Source of the DNA: Ectobius pallidus | Lineage: Eukaryota; Arthropoda; Insecta; Blattodea; Ectobiidae | Direction of reading: 5' to 3' | Length of the DNA stretch: 64,000 nt | Assembly (NCBI GenBank): GCA_964059195.1 | Contig: CAXKWD010000005.1 | Coordinates: 154,967,265-155,031,264, forward strand | In this document: positions 33,325 to 44,111 of the stretch, piece after piece | Numbering within the stretch: position 1 is the stretch's first letter | Layout of the letters: each line of letters opens with the position of its first letter | Notes under the pieces: model-generated | Database searches by the model: none | The model's input: the letters and a program-made list of their open reading frames with translations, nothing else | What the model was told of the DNA's origin: nothing | Position numbers and translations under genes: made by a program

Positions 33325-34115
33325 CAAAATAAATATATATGTATAAATAAATAAATATATATATAAATAAATATAAATAAATGTATATAAATAAATATAA
33401 ATAAATGTATATATATAAATAAATAAATATATATAAGTAAATATATATAAATAAATATATATAAATAAAGATAAATAAATATATATAAATATAAATATAC
33501 ATATAAATAAATATATAAATAAATATACATAAGTAAATATATATAAATACATACAAATGAATATATATATAAATAAAAATATATAAATAAATATATAAAT
33601 AAAAATATAAAAATAAATATATATATAAATATATAAATAAATGTATACATAAATAAATATGTTTATACATAAATAAATATGTTTATACATAAATAAATAT
33701 GTTTATACATAAATAAATATATATATACATAAATAAATATGTTTATACATAAATAAATATATATATAAATAATATGGGTCATACTCTATGACGACCTACT
33801 ACAACAGCCCCTGCCAAATGGAAGTAGTATTTTTCCTATGCAGATGATGCTCTTCTGCTGGTGAAATCTGATACAGCAGCAAGAGTAGAAAATATATAAA
33901 TAATAATAATATATATATATAAATACAAATAAAACTATATATATGTATATAAAAGAAATATATAGATATATAAATAAATATATATTTATAAATATATAAA
34001 TATATTTATATATAAATAAATATTTATATATATATAAAATTAATAAATATATAAATAAATATATATAAATAAATATTAAAATATATAAAAATTAATAAAT
34101 ATATATAAATAAATA
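33325..34115. repeat. AT-rich microsatellite ((AAATATAT)n-like)
   Basis: Long irregular run of ATAAATA/TATATA units, interrupted by a 130-bp reverse-transcriptase fragment near 33775-33900. The Tyr/Ile-rich frames on the minus strand are artefacts. Confidence 0.95.
33785..33892 (+). pseudogene. LINE reverse transcriptase palm fragment (YADD)
   Basis: SYADDALLLVKSDTAARVE is the catalytic YADD motif with its following strand, typical of LINE RTs. About 35 bases upstream, ILYDDLLQQPLPNG is read in another frame, so there is a 1-bp shift. The fragment is isolated inside the microsatellite. Confidence 0.7.
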
Positions 34116-34565
34116 AAGTTACTTTCAAGTTACTGTCAAGTTACTTACAAGTTACTTACAAGTTACTTTGAAGTTACTTTGAAGTTTGAAGTTACTTTCA
34201 AGTGACTTTCAAGATAATTTCAAGTTACTTTGAAGTTACTTTGAAGTTTGAAGTTACTTTCAAGTGACTTTAAAGTGACTTTAAAGTTACTTTCAAGTTA
34301 CTTTCAAGTTACTTTGAAGTTAATTTGAAGTTAATTTGAAGTTACTTTCAAGTTACTTTCAAGTTAGTTTCAAGTTAGTTTCAAGTTAGTTTCAAGTTAG
34401 TTTCAAGTTACTTTCAAGCTACTTTCAAGTTACCTTCAAGTTACTTTCATGTTACTTTAAGTTACTTTCATGTTACTTTAAGTTACTTTAAGTTACTTTA
34501 AGTTACTTTAAGTTACTTTGAAGTTACTTTGAAGTTACTTTGAAGTTGCTTTGAAGTTACTTCAA

Positions 34566-34852
34566 GTTACTTCGAAGCCATCTTCAAATTCTGGGTACAT
34601 TTTTATTTTTTCAAAGGGGTTAGCCTTCCTCAAATTCTGGGTTCATTTTTCATTTTTTTCAAAGGGGTTAGCCTTCTTCAAATTCTGGGTGCATTTTTCA
34701 TTTTTTTCAAAGGGGTTAGCCTTCTACAAATTCTGGGTGCATTTTTCATTTTTTCAAAGGGGTTAGCCTTCTTCAAATTCTGGGTGCATTTTTCATTTTT
34801 TCAACGGGGTTAGCCTTCTTCAAATTCTGGGTGCATTTTTCATTTTTTCATA
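34566..34852 (+). repeat. Diverged 48-bp satellite block 1 (about 6 units)
   Basis: Units keep GGGGTTAGCCTTCT, AATTCTGGGTGCATTTTTC and TTTTTCAAAGGGG, but replace CGG by TCA and CGAAA by CATTT relative to the main array. Confidence 0.9.
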
Positions 34853-35360
34853 GTTACTTTGAAGATACTTTGAAGATACTGTGAAGTTACTTTCAAGTTA
34901 CTTTGAAGTTACTTTGAAGTTTAAAGTTACTTTGAAATTTGAAGTTACTTTCAAGTTACTTTGAAATTACTTTCAAGTTACTTTCAAGTTACTTTGAAGT
35001 TACTTTGAAGTTACTTTGAAGTTACTTTGAAGTTACTTTGAAGTTACTTTGAAGTTATTTTGAAGTTAGTTTGAAGTTAGTTTGAAGTTAGTTTGAAGTC
35101 ACTTTAGAGTTTGAAGTTACTTTGTATTTACTTTCAAGTTACTTTGTAGTTACTTTCAAGTTACTTTGTAGTTACTTTCAAGTTACCTTGTAGTTACTTT
35201 CAAGTTACCTTGTAGTTATTTTCAACTTACTTTCAAGTTACTTTGAAGTTTCCAGTTACTTTGAAGTTACTTTCAAGTTTCCAGTTACTTTGAAGTTACT
35301 TTCAAGTTACTTTCAAGTTACTTTGATGTTACTTTCAAGTTACTTTGAAGTTACTTTGAA

Positions 35361-35640
35361 GTTAGCCTTCTTCAAATTCTGGGTGCATTTTTCATTTTTT
35401 TTCAAAGGGGTTAGCCTTCTTCAAATTCTGGGTGCATTTTTCATTTTTTCAAAGGGGTTAGCCTTCTTCAAATTCTGGGTACATTTTTCATTTTTTCAAA
35501 GGGATTAGCATTCTTCAAATTCTGGGTGCATTTTTCAATTTTTTCAAAGGGGTTAGCCTTCTACAAATTCTGGGTGCATTTTTCATTTTTTCAAAGGGGT
35601 TAGCCTTCTTCAAATTCTGGGTGCATTTTTCATTTTTTCA
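35361..35640 (+). repeat. Diverged 48-bp satellite block 2 (about 6 units)
   Basis: Same variant as block 1. The entry junction is within the shared GTTA of AAGTTA-C and GGGTTA-G. Confidence 0.9.
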
Positions 35641-36230
35641 TAGTTACTTTGAAGATACTTTGAAGATATTGTGAAGTTACTTTCAAGTTACTTTCAAGTT
35701 ACTTTGAAGTTACTTTCAAGTTACTTTGAAGTTACTTTCAAGTTACTTTCAAGTTACTTTCAAGTTACTTTCAAGTTACTTTCAAGTCACTTTCAAGTTA
35801 CTTTCAAGTTACTTTGAAGTCAATTTGAAGTTAGTTTGAAGTTAGTTTGAAGTTAGTTTGAAGTTAGTTTGAAGTTAGTTTGAAGTTAGTTTGAAGTTAG
35901 TTTGAAGTTAGTTTGAAGTTATTTTGAAGTTACTTTGGAGTTTGAAGTTACTTTGTATTTACTTTCAAGTTCCTTTGTAGTTACTTTCAAGTTACTTTGT
36001 AGTTACTTTCAAGGTACCTTGTAGTTACATTCAAGGTACCTTGTAGTTACTTTCAAGTTACCTTGTAGTTATTTTCAAGTTACTTTGAAGTTACTTTGAA
36101 GTTACTTTGAAGTTACTTTGAAGTTACTTTGAAGTTACTTTGAAGTTACTTTGAAGTTACTTTGAAGTTACTTTGAAGTTACCTTGAAGTTACTTTCAAG
36201 TTACTTTCAGGTTACTTTCAAGTTACTTAT

Positions 36231-36911
36231 CGATTAAACGCAGAAACTATCGATTCCAAATACTTCTAACCGTTCTTAAAGCGCAAAATCACGGATAAGT
36301 TATAGACTGGACGGGCAGTACAGCAAATTCTCAAGCAGTCATGGGTTCACTTTGGGAACAAACCTATTATGCTTTTAAATCATATTTTCATACAGGCTTA
36401 CATTTCTCAATGTTCAGCCTGGAGGGAGCGTATTTCTTGCTTATTTACATTTGCCTAGGTACATTGTTATTTGAGAAGTTAATTTTGAGGAAAATTTTTG
36501 TTAATTTATATGAAGTTCCTCTGGCACCAAAAAAGCCCTTTGCCAAATTTCAAATTGTATCTCTTACTTAATTGGGGAAGACATGGGTTATAGATGCATT
36601 TCTTTTCATCATTTACGAGTGCTGCTGTTCTCCATTTTTCTCAAACCAGATAGTAGGGTCCAGTACCAAGCTCTGTTATTCTGGTGATTGATGGCTATTA
36701 TGTTCACTCTTCTTTTGCTAAACAGTGGACACTTCCCACTTTGCCTTACAAAAACCAGTAGCTAAGCTATATAGCTCCTCACTTTATGATGTCTGTTGTT
36801 TTGTAACAATTCACTACAGCTAAAACACCAAACCTATTACTTTCATACCAACACGACCATCTCACATACTAGAATGTGGAAAAATCTAAGACCCAATTAT
36901 CCTCTCATAAC
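36231..36911. other. Intron stretch, no recognised gene
   Basis: A 76-codon + strand frame at 36341-36571 is hydrophobic in places, but has no homology I recognise and no splice context. I regard it as chance. Confidence 0.35.
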
Positions 36912-37730
36912 TAGGGCCCTGATTTATTGGTGAAATAAAATGGTTGATTTCGGTGGTAACTTCCTTCTATTTCGGTGGGTATTTCGTGAAATAAATTAAC
37001 TTGCTTATACTACATTCGGAACATTGCGCAATGATAAACTTTGCTTCTTTATTTACATGAACTAACACCCCCCCCACCCATTTCTATATTCTTCTGCCCT
37101 TGTAAGAACTGAAGTAACTTCCGATTTAGGCATGATTAGAGTTAGCCTAACATTCAAGTATAATGAAGAGAAATATTATCGTAATTTCTACTAAACACTG
37201 TCAGATAGCCATTTGGAAACAGAAGTGCCAACCATACCACTGAGGATAAAAGACAAAATCTGTTGAATACAAGTAACAAACGTTCTACACTCTTCTGCTG
37301 TAATCGATCATAGGCATCGCTAACTTGGCAAAGACATAGCAGGAAAGGAGTGTAAACAGTACAAACCAGGTCACAGACAATCTTTGCATAAATTCTGCAA
37401 TCTTTGTAATAGGTCACAACTATCAATATATCGGTAAATCTTCAACAGCTACAGAAACAGCAGAAAAAAGCATGCTGCTAAAAAATAAAAAATACAGTAC
37501 ACCAAAACACAATATTGTGCTTTTAAGGCTCATTTTCGTGCTCATTTTTCACTTTACGGACAGAAGGGGCATATTTCGTGCTTATAGACACATTTCGCAG
37601 AATCGAGTAAATTTTGCGGATTCAATTTGGTTCATATTGGTATTTTAAGCACATAAAGGCTAAATATAGCTAAGGAGGTTGTTTTATAAAATTTCGCGCT
37701 TATCGTTGTTACCAAAAAATACGGCTCCTA
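36912..37730. mobile_element. hAT-type element (819 bp)
   Basis: The left TAGGGCCCTGATTTATTGGT and the reversed right TAGGAGCCGTATTTTTTGGT are related. CTCATAAC (36904-36911) and ATCATAAC (37731-37738) are an 8-bp duplication with one mismatch. Related to 29941-30720. Confidence 0.7.
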
Positions 37731-37859
37731 ATCATAACCTTTTAAAATATACATAAAACATGAATACCAAACATTATTTCTCTACAAAAATATTTTATTT
37801 TCTTGGATAAGCGCAGTAATAGAATATACTTACAAAGTGGTCCTGGAATTTGTTTGCAG

Positions 37860-37960
37860 ATCAGTCTGTCTGTGGTTCATGCTGGAGTTTTGGAACCACA
37901 GGGACAATAGAAGGAGCATATTTCTTGAAGCATGGCCGTCAAGTACGACTTTCCCAGCAG
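37860..37960 (+). CDS. 26-29-p: 26-29-p exon f (catalytic cysteine)
   Basis: The acceptor is TTTGTTTGCAG; the donor is GTAATAAA. It encodes DQSVCGSCWSFGTTGTIEGA and then YFLKHG to LSQQ. Gln of DQS is the oxyanion-hole residue. Cys of GSCW is the nucleophile, equivalent to papain Cys25. LSQQ is followed in exon g by ALIDC, the standard LSEQ-LVDC position. Confidence 0.95.
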
Positions 37961-38291
37961 GTAATAAACTCATTCTTGCTAGGTGACTTGATCTTGAAAT
38001 CTTCATGAAATGCAGTAAAATTCTGGCTATCCGAACAATAACCATTTTTTTCAATTCATTAATTCAAGTTAACACCATATTTAATTAGTAGAGGGGAACA
38101 GCCATGAAAAAATTTGTTTTTAAAAGTTCAATATTTTGGTGTTACTATTATTAATTTTGTGGTGTTATTGTTAAAAATTATATACAGGATGTTAATGAAA
38201 AACACCGCAGAGGAGGACACGTACAGCCATTTCATAATTGTGGTATATAAGTCAATAACGGGTCAAGTGCCTAAAAGCTTATTTAGAGATA

Positions 38292-38748
38292 GTTAGGATT
38301 TCTATGACATGTCCTATTTTTCCCCTTTGCATTATTTCAGGTTTCCGACTAATTTAAACCCGATTCCAAGCATCCTGGTAAAAATGGAACGGCTTTTATT
38401 GTGCATATAACTGCATATTTAGGAAATTTTCAACTACTGTAGCATATTTAGTAGGAATATGTATATTTAGGTCATATTTTTGGCATATTTGTATGCATAT
38501 TAAAGAAATTCTGAAGTTTCATATTATATTTTGTAAATTTTGCATAATGATACTTTTGGGGAATTTACAGATATTTTAAATACCGTAATAACATTTTTAA
38601 TAAAATGAATTGTAATGAAACTTAAAACAAATTACACAATGTGTAAGTGGTAAAGTCATATTTTAAATTTTATAGGTCATATTTTAATGTTTTTAGGTCA
38701 TAAATGCATGCATATATCCTATTTTTTAGGTCATAGAAATCCGCCCCC
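38292..38748. mobile_element. hAT-like MITE (457 bp) with perfect 8-bp TSD
   Basis: GGATTTCTATGAC near the left end is inverted as GTCATAGAAATCC at the right. TAGAGATA is duplicated exactly (38284-38291, 38749-38756). TTTAGGTCATATTT and GCATATTTAG motifs repeat inside. Confidence 0.8.
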
Positions 38749-39149
38749 TAGAGATAATCAACAAAACGTCTGACCACCAGCACTTGTGTTCCATATGACT
38801 GCCATCTTCTCGCATCTATAAAAACTGTTTCCTTCTGCTCTGGCACTTGGATCAGAATATATGTTATTGGCTGTGGTATTTACAACAGTATTTCATCAAG
38901 AACTCACATTTTGTATTTTTGGCGCTTGACCCATTATTTACTTACATGCCACAATTACGGGTGAGACATTCTAGCATATTAGGACAACTATTTTGGTTCA
39001 TTACATGTCATAAATAATTAATTAGAACTGGTTCTGCATATTCTGTAAAATCTACCATGCCTTCTCCTTCATATTACTTGGAAAGCATTATTTAAAATTT
39101 GTTTTTCAAAATCTATTATGGGTGGGACATAATTTGGACAATGATTTTA

Positions 39150-40093
39150 TGCCCGGTTGCATAAAAGCTCCAGATATCTTCTAGACAGCTAATGGTTCTA
39201 TACATCTTATATACTCTGTAAACACCTTCCCATTTCCGAAAGCTAAAACGCTCGGTAAATAGCCAATGCCAGATAAATGAGTTGAGCACTTTGTCGATAG
39301 ATGGAGACACGATGAATACTGTAATATCAAATTGGCCGTGATTGAGTAGCACCCAATGGCAGCGCTTCTAGCTATTGTAATCAAAATGGCTGAATTTTCT
39401 GTCTGCTTTTTTGTTGTCTGCTGTTTTGTTGTCTGCTGTTTCTCTGGTAAAATGAATGTAAAACGTGAGAGAAACTTCGGCAATTTCGACTTCGAGACTT
39501 GTGTATTAGAGAAAATGTCACCCATCACAATCTGACAACGTAATGCATAAAAGTAACACATTAAGTTATCTTCTCAGGATGAAGATGACGAGAAAGAAGA
39601 TGATTATGTATTCATATTCGTGCTGTAAAAAGGCAATATTTTCTTCATAAAGCGTTGCACTAGAAAATAAAATTAATATACTTAACTTAGGTACATTTTT
39701 TACGAATCTGAATATCATCATACTTCTCGAAATGATAGCTGTATTTCTGTCAGGGAATATTTATTTCTGTACAGGATGGATACAGTAATAGCCTCGGCTA
39801 TAACAAAGTTCATCTAACTGATAATATACAATTTTTCTAGTATTATGAAATATTTCACACACAAATTAATAACAATGCCAGCTTCATTAATAACGAAACA
39901 TACATCAACATTAATGTATCGTACGTCCGCCATATTGAATGTTTATCTGGAGCTTCGTGAGATATCTAGTGATCTATCTACCGATAATTTATCGAGTGTT
40001 TCATTGAATGGATAACCGTCATCTGACGTTTCAGAAATACTTATCGATGAATTAATGCAATCTAATAGATATCTAACGTTTCAGAAACCCGGC
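39150..40093. mobile_element. Possible PIF/Harbinger-like element (944 bp)
   Basis: The left TGCCCGGTTGCATAAAAGC and the reversed right GGCCGGGTTTCTGAAACG are related, and both lead to AGATATCT.(T)TAGA. TTA flanks both sides (39147-39149, 40094-40096). No transposase is seen. Confidence 0.45.
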
Positions 40094-40096
40094 CTT

Positions 40097-40782
40097 AATG
40101 ATGCAAAACAGAAGTTCATTCGCTGTTCTGCTATTAGTGTTAGAGTCTCAATGTTGTTATTAATGAAGGTATATGAGGGATTAAATAAAAATTATAAACT
40201 GTTTCAAGATTGTCAGAACATTTATTTAACTCTTTTAACAAAACTAGCACCATTACGGGTGGTACAAAAAGTAACTTTTTGCTACTTTACATAGTAATTA
40301 ACCACACATAGTTTTCGAAGTTAATCTTATACCAAATTGTACCTTAAGATGTATATTTTCTCAAATCAAACAGGACATAGCTGACTACTCTTGACTACTT
40401 AGTTTTAGTGAGTGTTAAAATCATACTATAAATGCAAAAAAAAAATTAACTACAATGCATTAAATAAGTAATTGACAAATTTTACACATAAATCAACTTC
40501 AAATACATGTAATTCCTGAATATTCAGTGAACTCTAGGTTTTAGACTTTTATTTGACTTCCCAATTACTTTGAGGGAAAAATTCCCATATTTTATGAAAT
40601 GGCTGCTTACAAACTGTATGGTTTCCACAATCTGAATTATGAATGATTAATTTTAAATGTTCAAGTGAATTTAATTGCTGTAATCCAGAAAGGCATTAAA
40701 TTAGTTTTAATTATATTAAGAGAGAGTAATTACAATCTATTTTGGTAACAATGTTCTTAAATGTTTCATTTATTTTTCATAG
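40097..40782. other. Intron stretch, nothing recognised
   Basis: AT-rich with no supported feature before the exon g acceptor. Confidence 0.4.
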
Positions 40783-40914
40783 GCATTGATTGACTGCAGC
40801 TGGGGTTACGGTAATAACGGTTGTGATGGTGGGGAGGATTTCCGTTCTTATGAATGGATTATGAAGCATGGTGGAATACCTTTGGAGGATGAATATGGAG
40901 GATATTTGGGTCAG
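40783..40914 (+). CDS. 26-29-p: 26-29-p exon g (GCxGG motif region)
   Basis: The acceptor is TTTTTCATAG; the donor is GTATGTT. It is 44 codons in phase 0: ALIDCSWGYGNNGCDGGEDF to EDEYGGYLGQ. GCDGG is the conserved GCxGG turn with a disulfide Cys. This is the last exon seen. The catalytic His and Asn exons would have to lie past the satellite, more than 23 kb downstream. Confidence 0.95.
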
Positions 40915-41085
40915 GTATGTTACAGATTTCTTATAATTTTAGTTTTGCTTTAACACTCACAGTAACAGGATTGTAAAACAAAAACTGGTACACCTTACCG
41001 AACATATGTTCTTTCAACATAATTAACATTATTTACAAATGAAGCTCTTGGAGATCAAAGTGGACATTAATTACTCAAAGTAAGG

Positions 41086-43633
41086 CAGGGGCGTATGCGG
41101 GAGGGGGGGGGGGCTGAGGGGGCTGCAGCCCTCCCCCCCCCCCGAAACGGTAAGGGTATATATACGTGAACAACCACAAAAAGATAAAAAAAATGCAGGT
41201 TCTAAAATATTACAATTTTACAAGAAAATGAACTCAGAAGTGGACAAAAATTACAGGATCCTATAACAAGGCTTACTAGAACATAACTAGCAGATAAAAG
41301 TATAAAAAATTGACCAAGTTTTATAGGAGCACGAAAAAAATTAATTCAGATTTACTTACCACTTCCTTACAGGCATAACATTTTTCTGGTTTCTCTGACG
41401 CCTTTTATTTTTTTTATGCATATAATGAACATATTTTTCTACAAAGTAGACTACTTTTATACAGCTAAAGTTATTATTTTTAATTCAATTAATTTTTATA
41501 TATCGCATATAAAATATCTTGAAATTTGATCAATATTTCATTACATATTTTCTATAATTTTATACCTATGGGTATCATTCTAGTCTACTTTATGCATATA
41601 TGCATGTAAAATTAGTGTAAAAAATTTCAGCCTTCTATCTCTAATGGTTGTGGAGCTACCTAACAATATGTGTGTAAAATAAGAGTTACCGGGAAATTCA
41701 ATGTTAAGTTAATAGTGAATTTCTCATTTGACCTTTCTAAGGGCGTGGCTCAGAGCATGTAAACATATTTAATTAATAATTTCTAAACCTATATAAACTA
41801 TATATCAATGGATGCAGAAAATTCAGCACAATTTTTTAGTGCTATAAACAAAAAAAACATGAATTTCAAAATAATTCACGTACATATACCCTTAAGTCAT
41901 TCTAATATGTTGCACATAAGGGCACTTTAATTTCTCAGAAAGTAGACAGTTCAATTACACATTTTGACTTATAAAAGATGAAATGCGTTATTCTAACGTG
42001 TTCAGTATAATTGTGTGTGATAATTAGGGCTCAGAGGTTGATGATATGTCATCTCTTTTCTGAGACATAAGTTCGTCTTCCGTCAAAATGAACAATAATA
42101 CCTTACTCATATTTTGCATTTTATTTTCTACCAGTCATTTGTAGGAAATTTTCATTCGTTCGTTACATTTTTTCCTATTTTGTCTTCAGAGTGAACTTTT
42201 CCACCATTGTACTCAAAGCAATCTCGTAATTCATTAATATAGTAAACATAGTATTTATTTTAATTTCTTTCTGTCACCACAGATTGCAAAATACAAAGAA
42301 TACCATTGAATTAAACAAACAGGGAAAAACAAACCACAGTAGAAAGATATGTACTACAACAAACTCAACGAACTGAAACAAATTAAAACAGTATGCAAAC
42401 TATGAAACATGAAAACATTAATCCTAGAAACACACTATTAGAAAATGAAATAAAGTACTTGTATGTAGTTTCAGTATAACCTACATTACGTACGAGAGTG
42501 ACCATATAGATGGTTACGCATGATCTGCACAGAGTCCATCAATACGAGCAGACTTATTTCAGAATACAGATGTTTGTGTAGGCAGAACGATCTGCAGAAG
42601 TCCATGAACATCTTGGTGATTGTTCCATGACTACCAATCATCAGTCCAATTACAGATATTTCTTGTATACGGTACTTTTCTTTCAAGTATTGGACCGTGG
42701 GTTCATAAATTTCCTTTTTTTTGCAGTCTCTTCTTGTGGCTGCTCGGAATCCCGTTCAAATCAAACAGTTGGATCAATTATATAACCCAGGTCCTTATTT
42801 CTATCAAGAGCAATGATGTCTATTCTTCTGTTGCTTCCATTATCAGCAACGCAATGGACTTCTTCGTATACTTCAAGCCCTTTTTGTGTCAGGGAGGTAG
42901 CTATTTTGCTCCTAATGCGATGGTGACGAGTGTTCCGCAGGAGTTCACCATGTGGACAGCAGCCTAGAACATGAGCTAATGTTTCTATCTCGCTACAGTG
43001 TCTGCAGCGGTTTCCGTCCAGACTGTGTCCATGGATTGCCCTTACGGGAGCAACATTACCTTGTAGTTTGATGGCATCTCTCCATTCGAAACTGCTAAGG
43101 CATTTTTTAGTTTCAAGCCACCTGTTGGCCAAAGGACACTCTCCATACAGTACAACGCCTTTTCCGTGAGTTCTTAATTGACACCATTTCTTAAATTCCT
43201 GATTTTGCAGATAGCCTCTTATGTCAGGTGTTTTATCTTTCACCATTTCTTTATCAATTTCTAGTACCTCCAAACATCGCAACTTGTCAGCACACAGATC
43301 TCTGGTGGCATCGACATACTCATTGTTGGCACTTTTCAGGATTCTACATGCGTTAAATTGCTGAAGTGGGGCCTCCCATTGTCTCAAATAACTTACTTAA
43401 AATATTGTCCTTTGTTTATTATTGAATTAATATGCTACTGTATATTCCCTTTTTTAGATATATATTTAGAAATATTGTCATATTTAAAATTTTTCATGTC
43501 ATATTTTCAGAAATTTAAGGTAATTTATATGTCATTTTTAGGCGTTTTTAGATCATCAACTTCTGAACCCTAGTGACAGTAAAGTTAGGATTATCACAGC
43601 TCCTCCCGAAAATAAATCTTGGATACGCCCCTG
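41086..43633. mobile_element. hAT element (2548 bp) with perfect 8-bp TSD
   Basis: CAGGGGCGTAT at the left and, reversed, CAGGGGCGTAT at the right. AAGTAAGG is duplicated exactly (41078-41085, 43634-43641). A GGGAGGGGGG...CCCCCCCC fold lies at the left end (41099-41143). No hAT transposase is visible; the inside holds an R2-like LINE fragment. Confidence 0.9.
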
Positions 43634-44110
43634 AAGTAAGGTATTGCTCCTTTTTGTACTTTTCAGAACATTAATTTGCCTCAGGAGCTCTTCATTTTTC
43701 TTTCTTTAGTTTCTCTTTTAAAAAATCCCTTTAGGCAGGCCTACAGGCTGAGGTAGATTTTGAAGTCTTATTGTTTTTCAAACATTCAAATCTCGCATTA
43801 TATGAGAGCTATCGAGAAACTAGTTATTGATTTGTAGAGTACTCATAAAGAGCTTTTCAACGATAACCCCACAAGACGTTTCAAAAATTTCGAATTTCCA
43901 TTCCCCCACTCGTACCCCCAAAACTCCGAATCATTGGTGTCACTGTGAACTCCATAAGGAGTACTCTAATTTATTTAAACAAAGTTTCCCTCTATACTTC
44001 ATGGGGGCCGACATATAAATTTTTCAAAATTTCAACCCCCTCCCCCGACCTTGGGCCAATTTTGCTCATTGAAGAACTTGTCAGAACTATTGGGCCTACA
44101 AATAACATAA
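42028..44110 (+). repeat. Segmental duplicate, copy 2 (donor-like), abutting the satellite
   Basis: Matches 31331-32085 in two pieces (42028-42214 and 43558-44110), separated by 1.34 kb with the R2-like fragment. It contains the hAT right end and at least 470 bp of its flank. It ends at the start of the satellite. Confidence 0.85.
42486..43387 (-). pseudogene. R2-like LINE C-terminus (CCHC knuckle and restriction-like endonuclease)
   Basis: A 208-codon minus-strand frame (43387-42761) contains CRHCSEIETLAHVLGCC, a CX2CX7HX4C zinc knuckle, then RHHRIRSKIA. EVHCVADNGSNRRIDIIALD with YIIDPTV follows, the D...D pattern of the R2-type restriction-like endonuclease. A TGA replaces the Arg of the expected RFE; after it a 1-bp shift leads to YRIQEISVIGLMIGSHGTIT and ILRNHLY-like RNHLYGH. 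The reverse transcriptase is missing. Dead copy. Confidence 0.75.
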
Positions 44111-44111
44111 C

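Larger units (their letters stand above)
34116..36230. repeat. 11-bp minisatellite (AAGTTACTTTG/C) with embedded satellite blocks
   Basis: Tandem AAGTTACTTTC and AAGTTACTTTG units fill 34116-34565, 34853-35360 and 35641-36230. Two blocks of diverged 47-48-bp satellite lie between them. The block end plus following ATAGTTACTTTGAAGATAC recurs about 788 bp apart (34852 and 35640), so the composite itself is duplicated. Confidence 0.95.
12272..40914 (+). other. 26-29-p: Partial gene span: 26/29 kDa proteinase (papain family C1A), seven exons
   Basis: Seven exons on the + strand (12272-12444, 14182-14286, 19819-19975, 29039-29231, 29711-29932, 37860-37960, 40783-40914) total 1083 nt, exactly 361 codons. 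All borders are AG/GT and phases agree. The protein is a secreted or lysosomal-type cysteine endopeptidase with a long N-terminal extension, an I29 propeptide and a peptidase domain; the Sarcophaga and Drosophila relatives are made in haemocytes. Known homologues are about 550 residues, so roughly 70 N-terminal and well over 100 C-terminal residues are missing, including catalytic His and Asn. I found no candidate for these in 5107-12271 or 40915-44111. Introns are 1737, 5532, 9063, 479, 7927 and 2822 bp. Nothing in the seven exons is broken, so the gene may well be functional if the missing exons lie beyond the satellites. Confidence 0.85.

Noticed and set aside
33272..33690. Tyr/Ile-rich minus-strand ORFs of 110-132 codons
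   Set aside because: Translations of the AT microsatellite only.
36341..36571. Hydrophobic 76-codon ORF
   Set aside because: No recognisable homology, splice sites or conservation evidence; within chance length for an intron.
42620..42967. 115-codon + strand ORF opposite the R2-like fragment
   Set aside because: Antisense shadow of the LINE coding frame.
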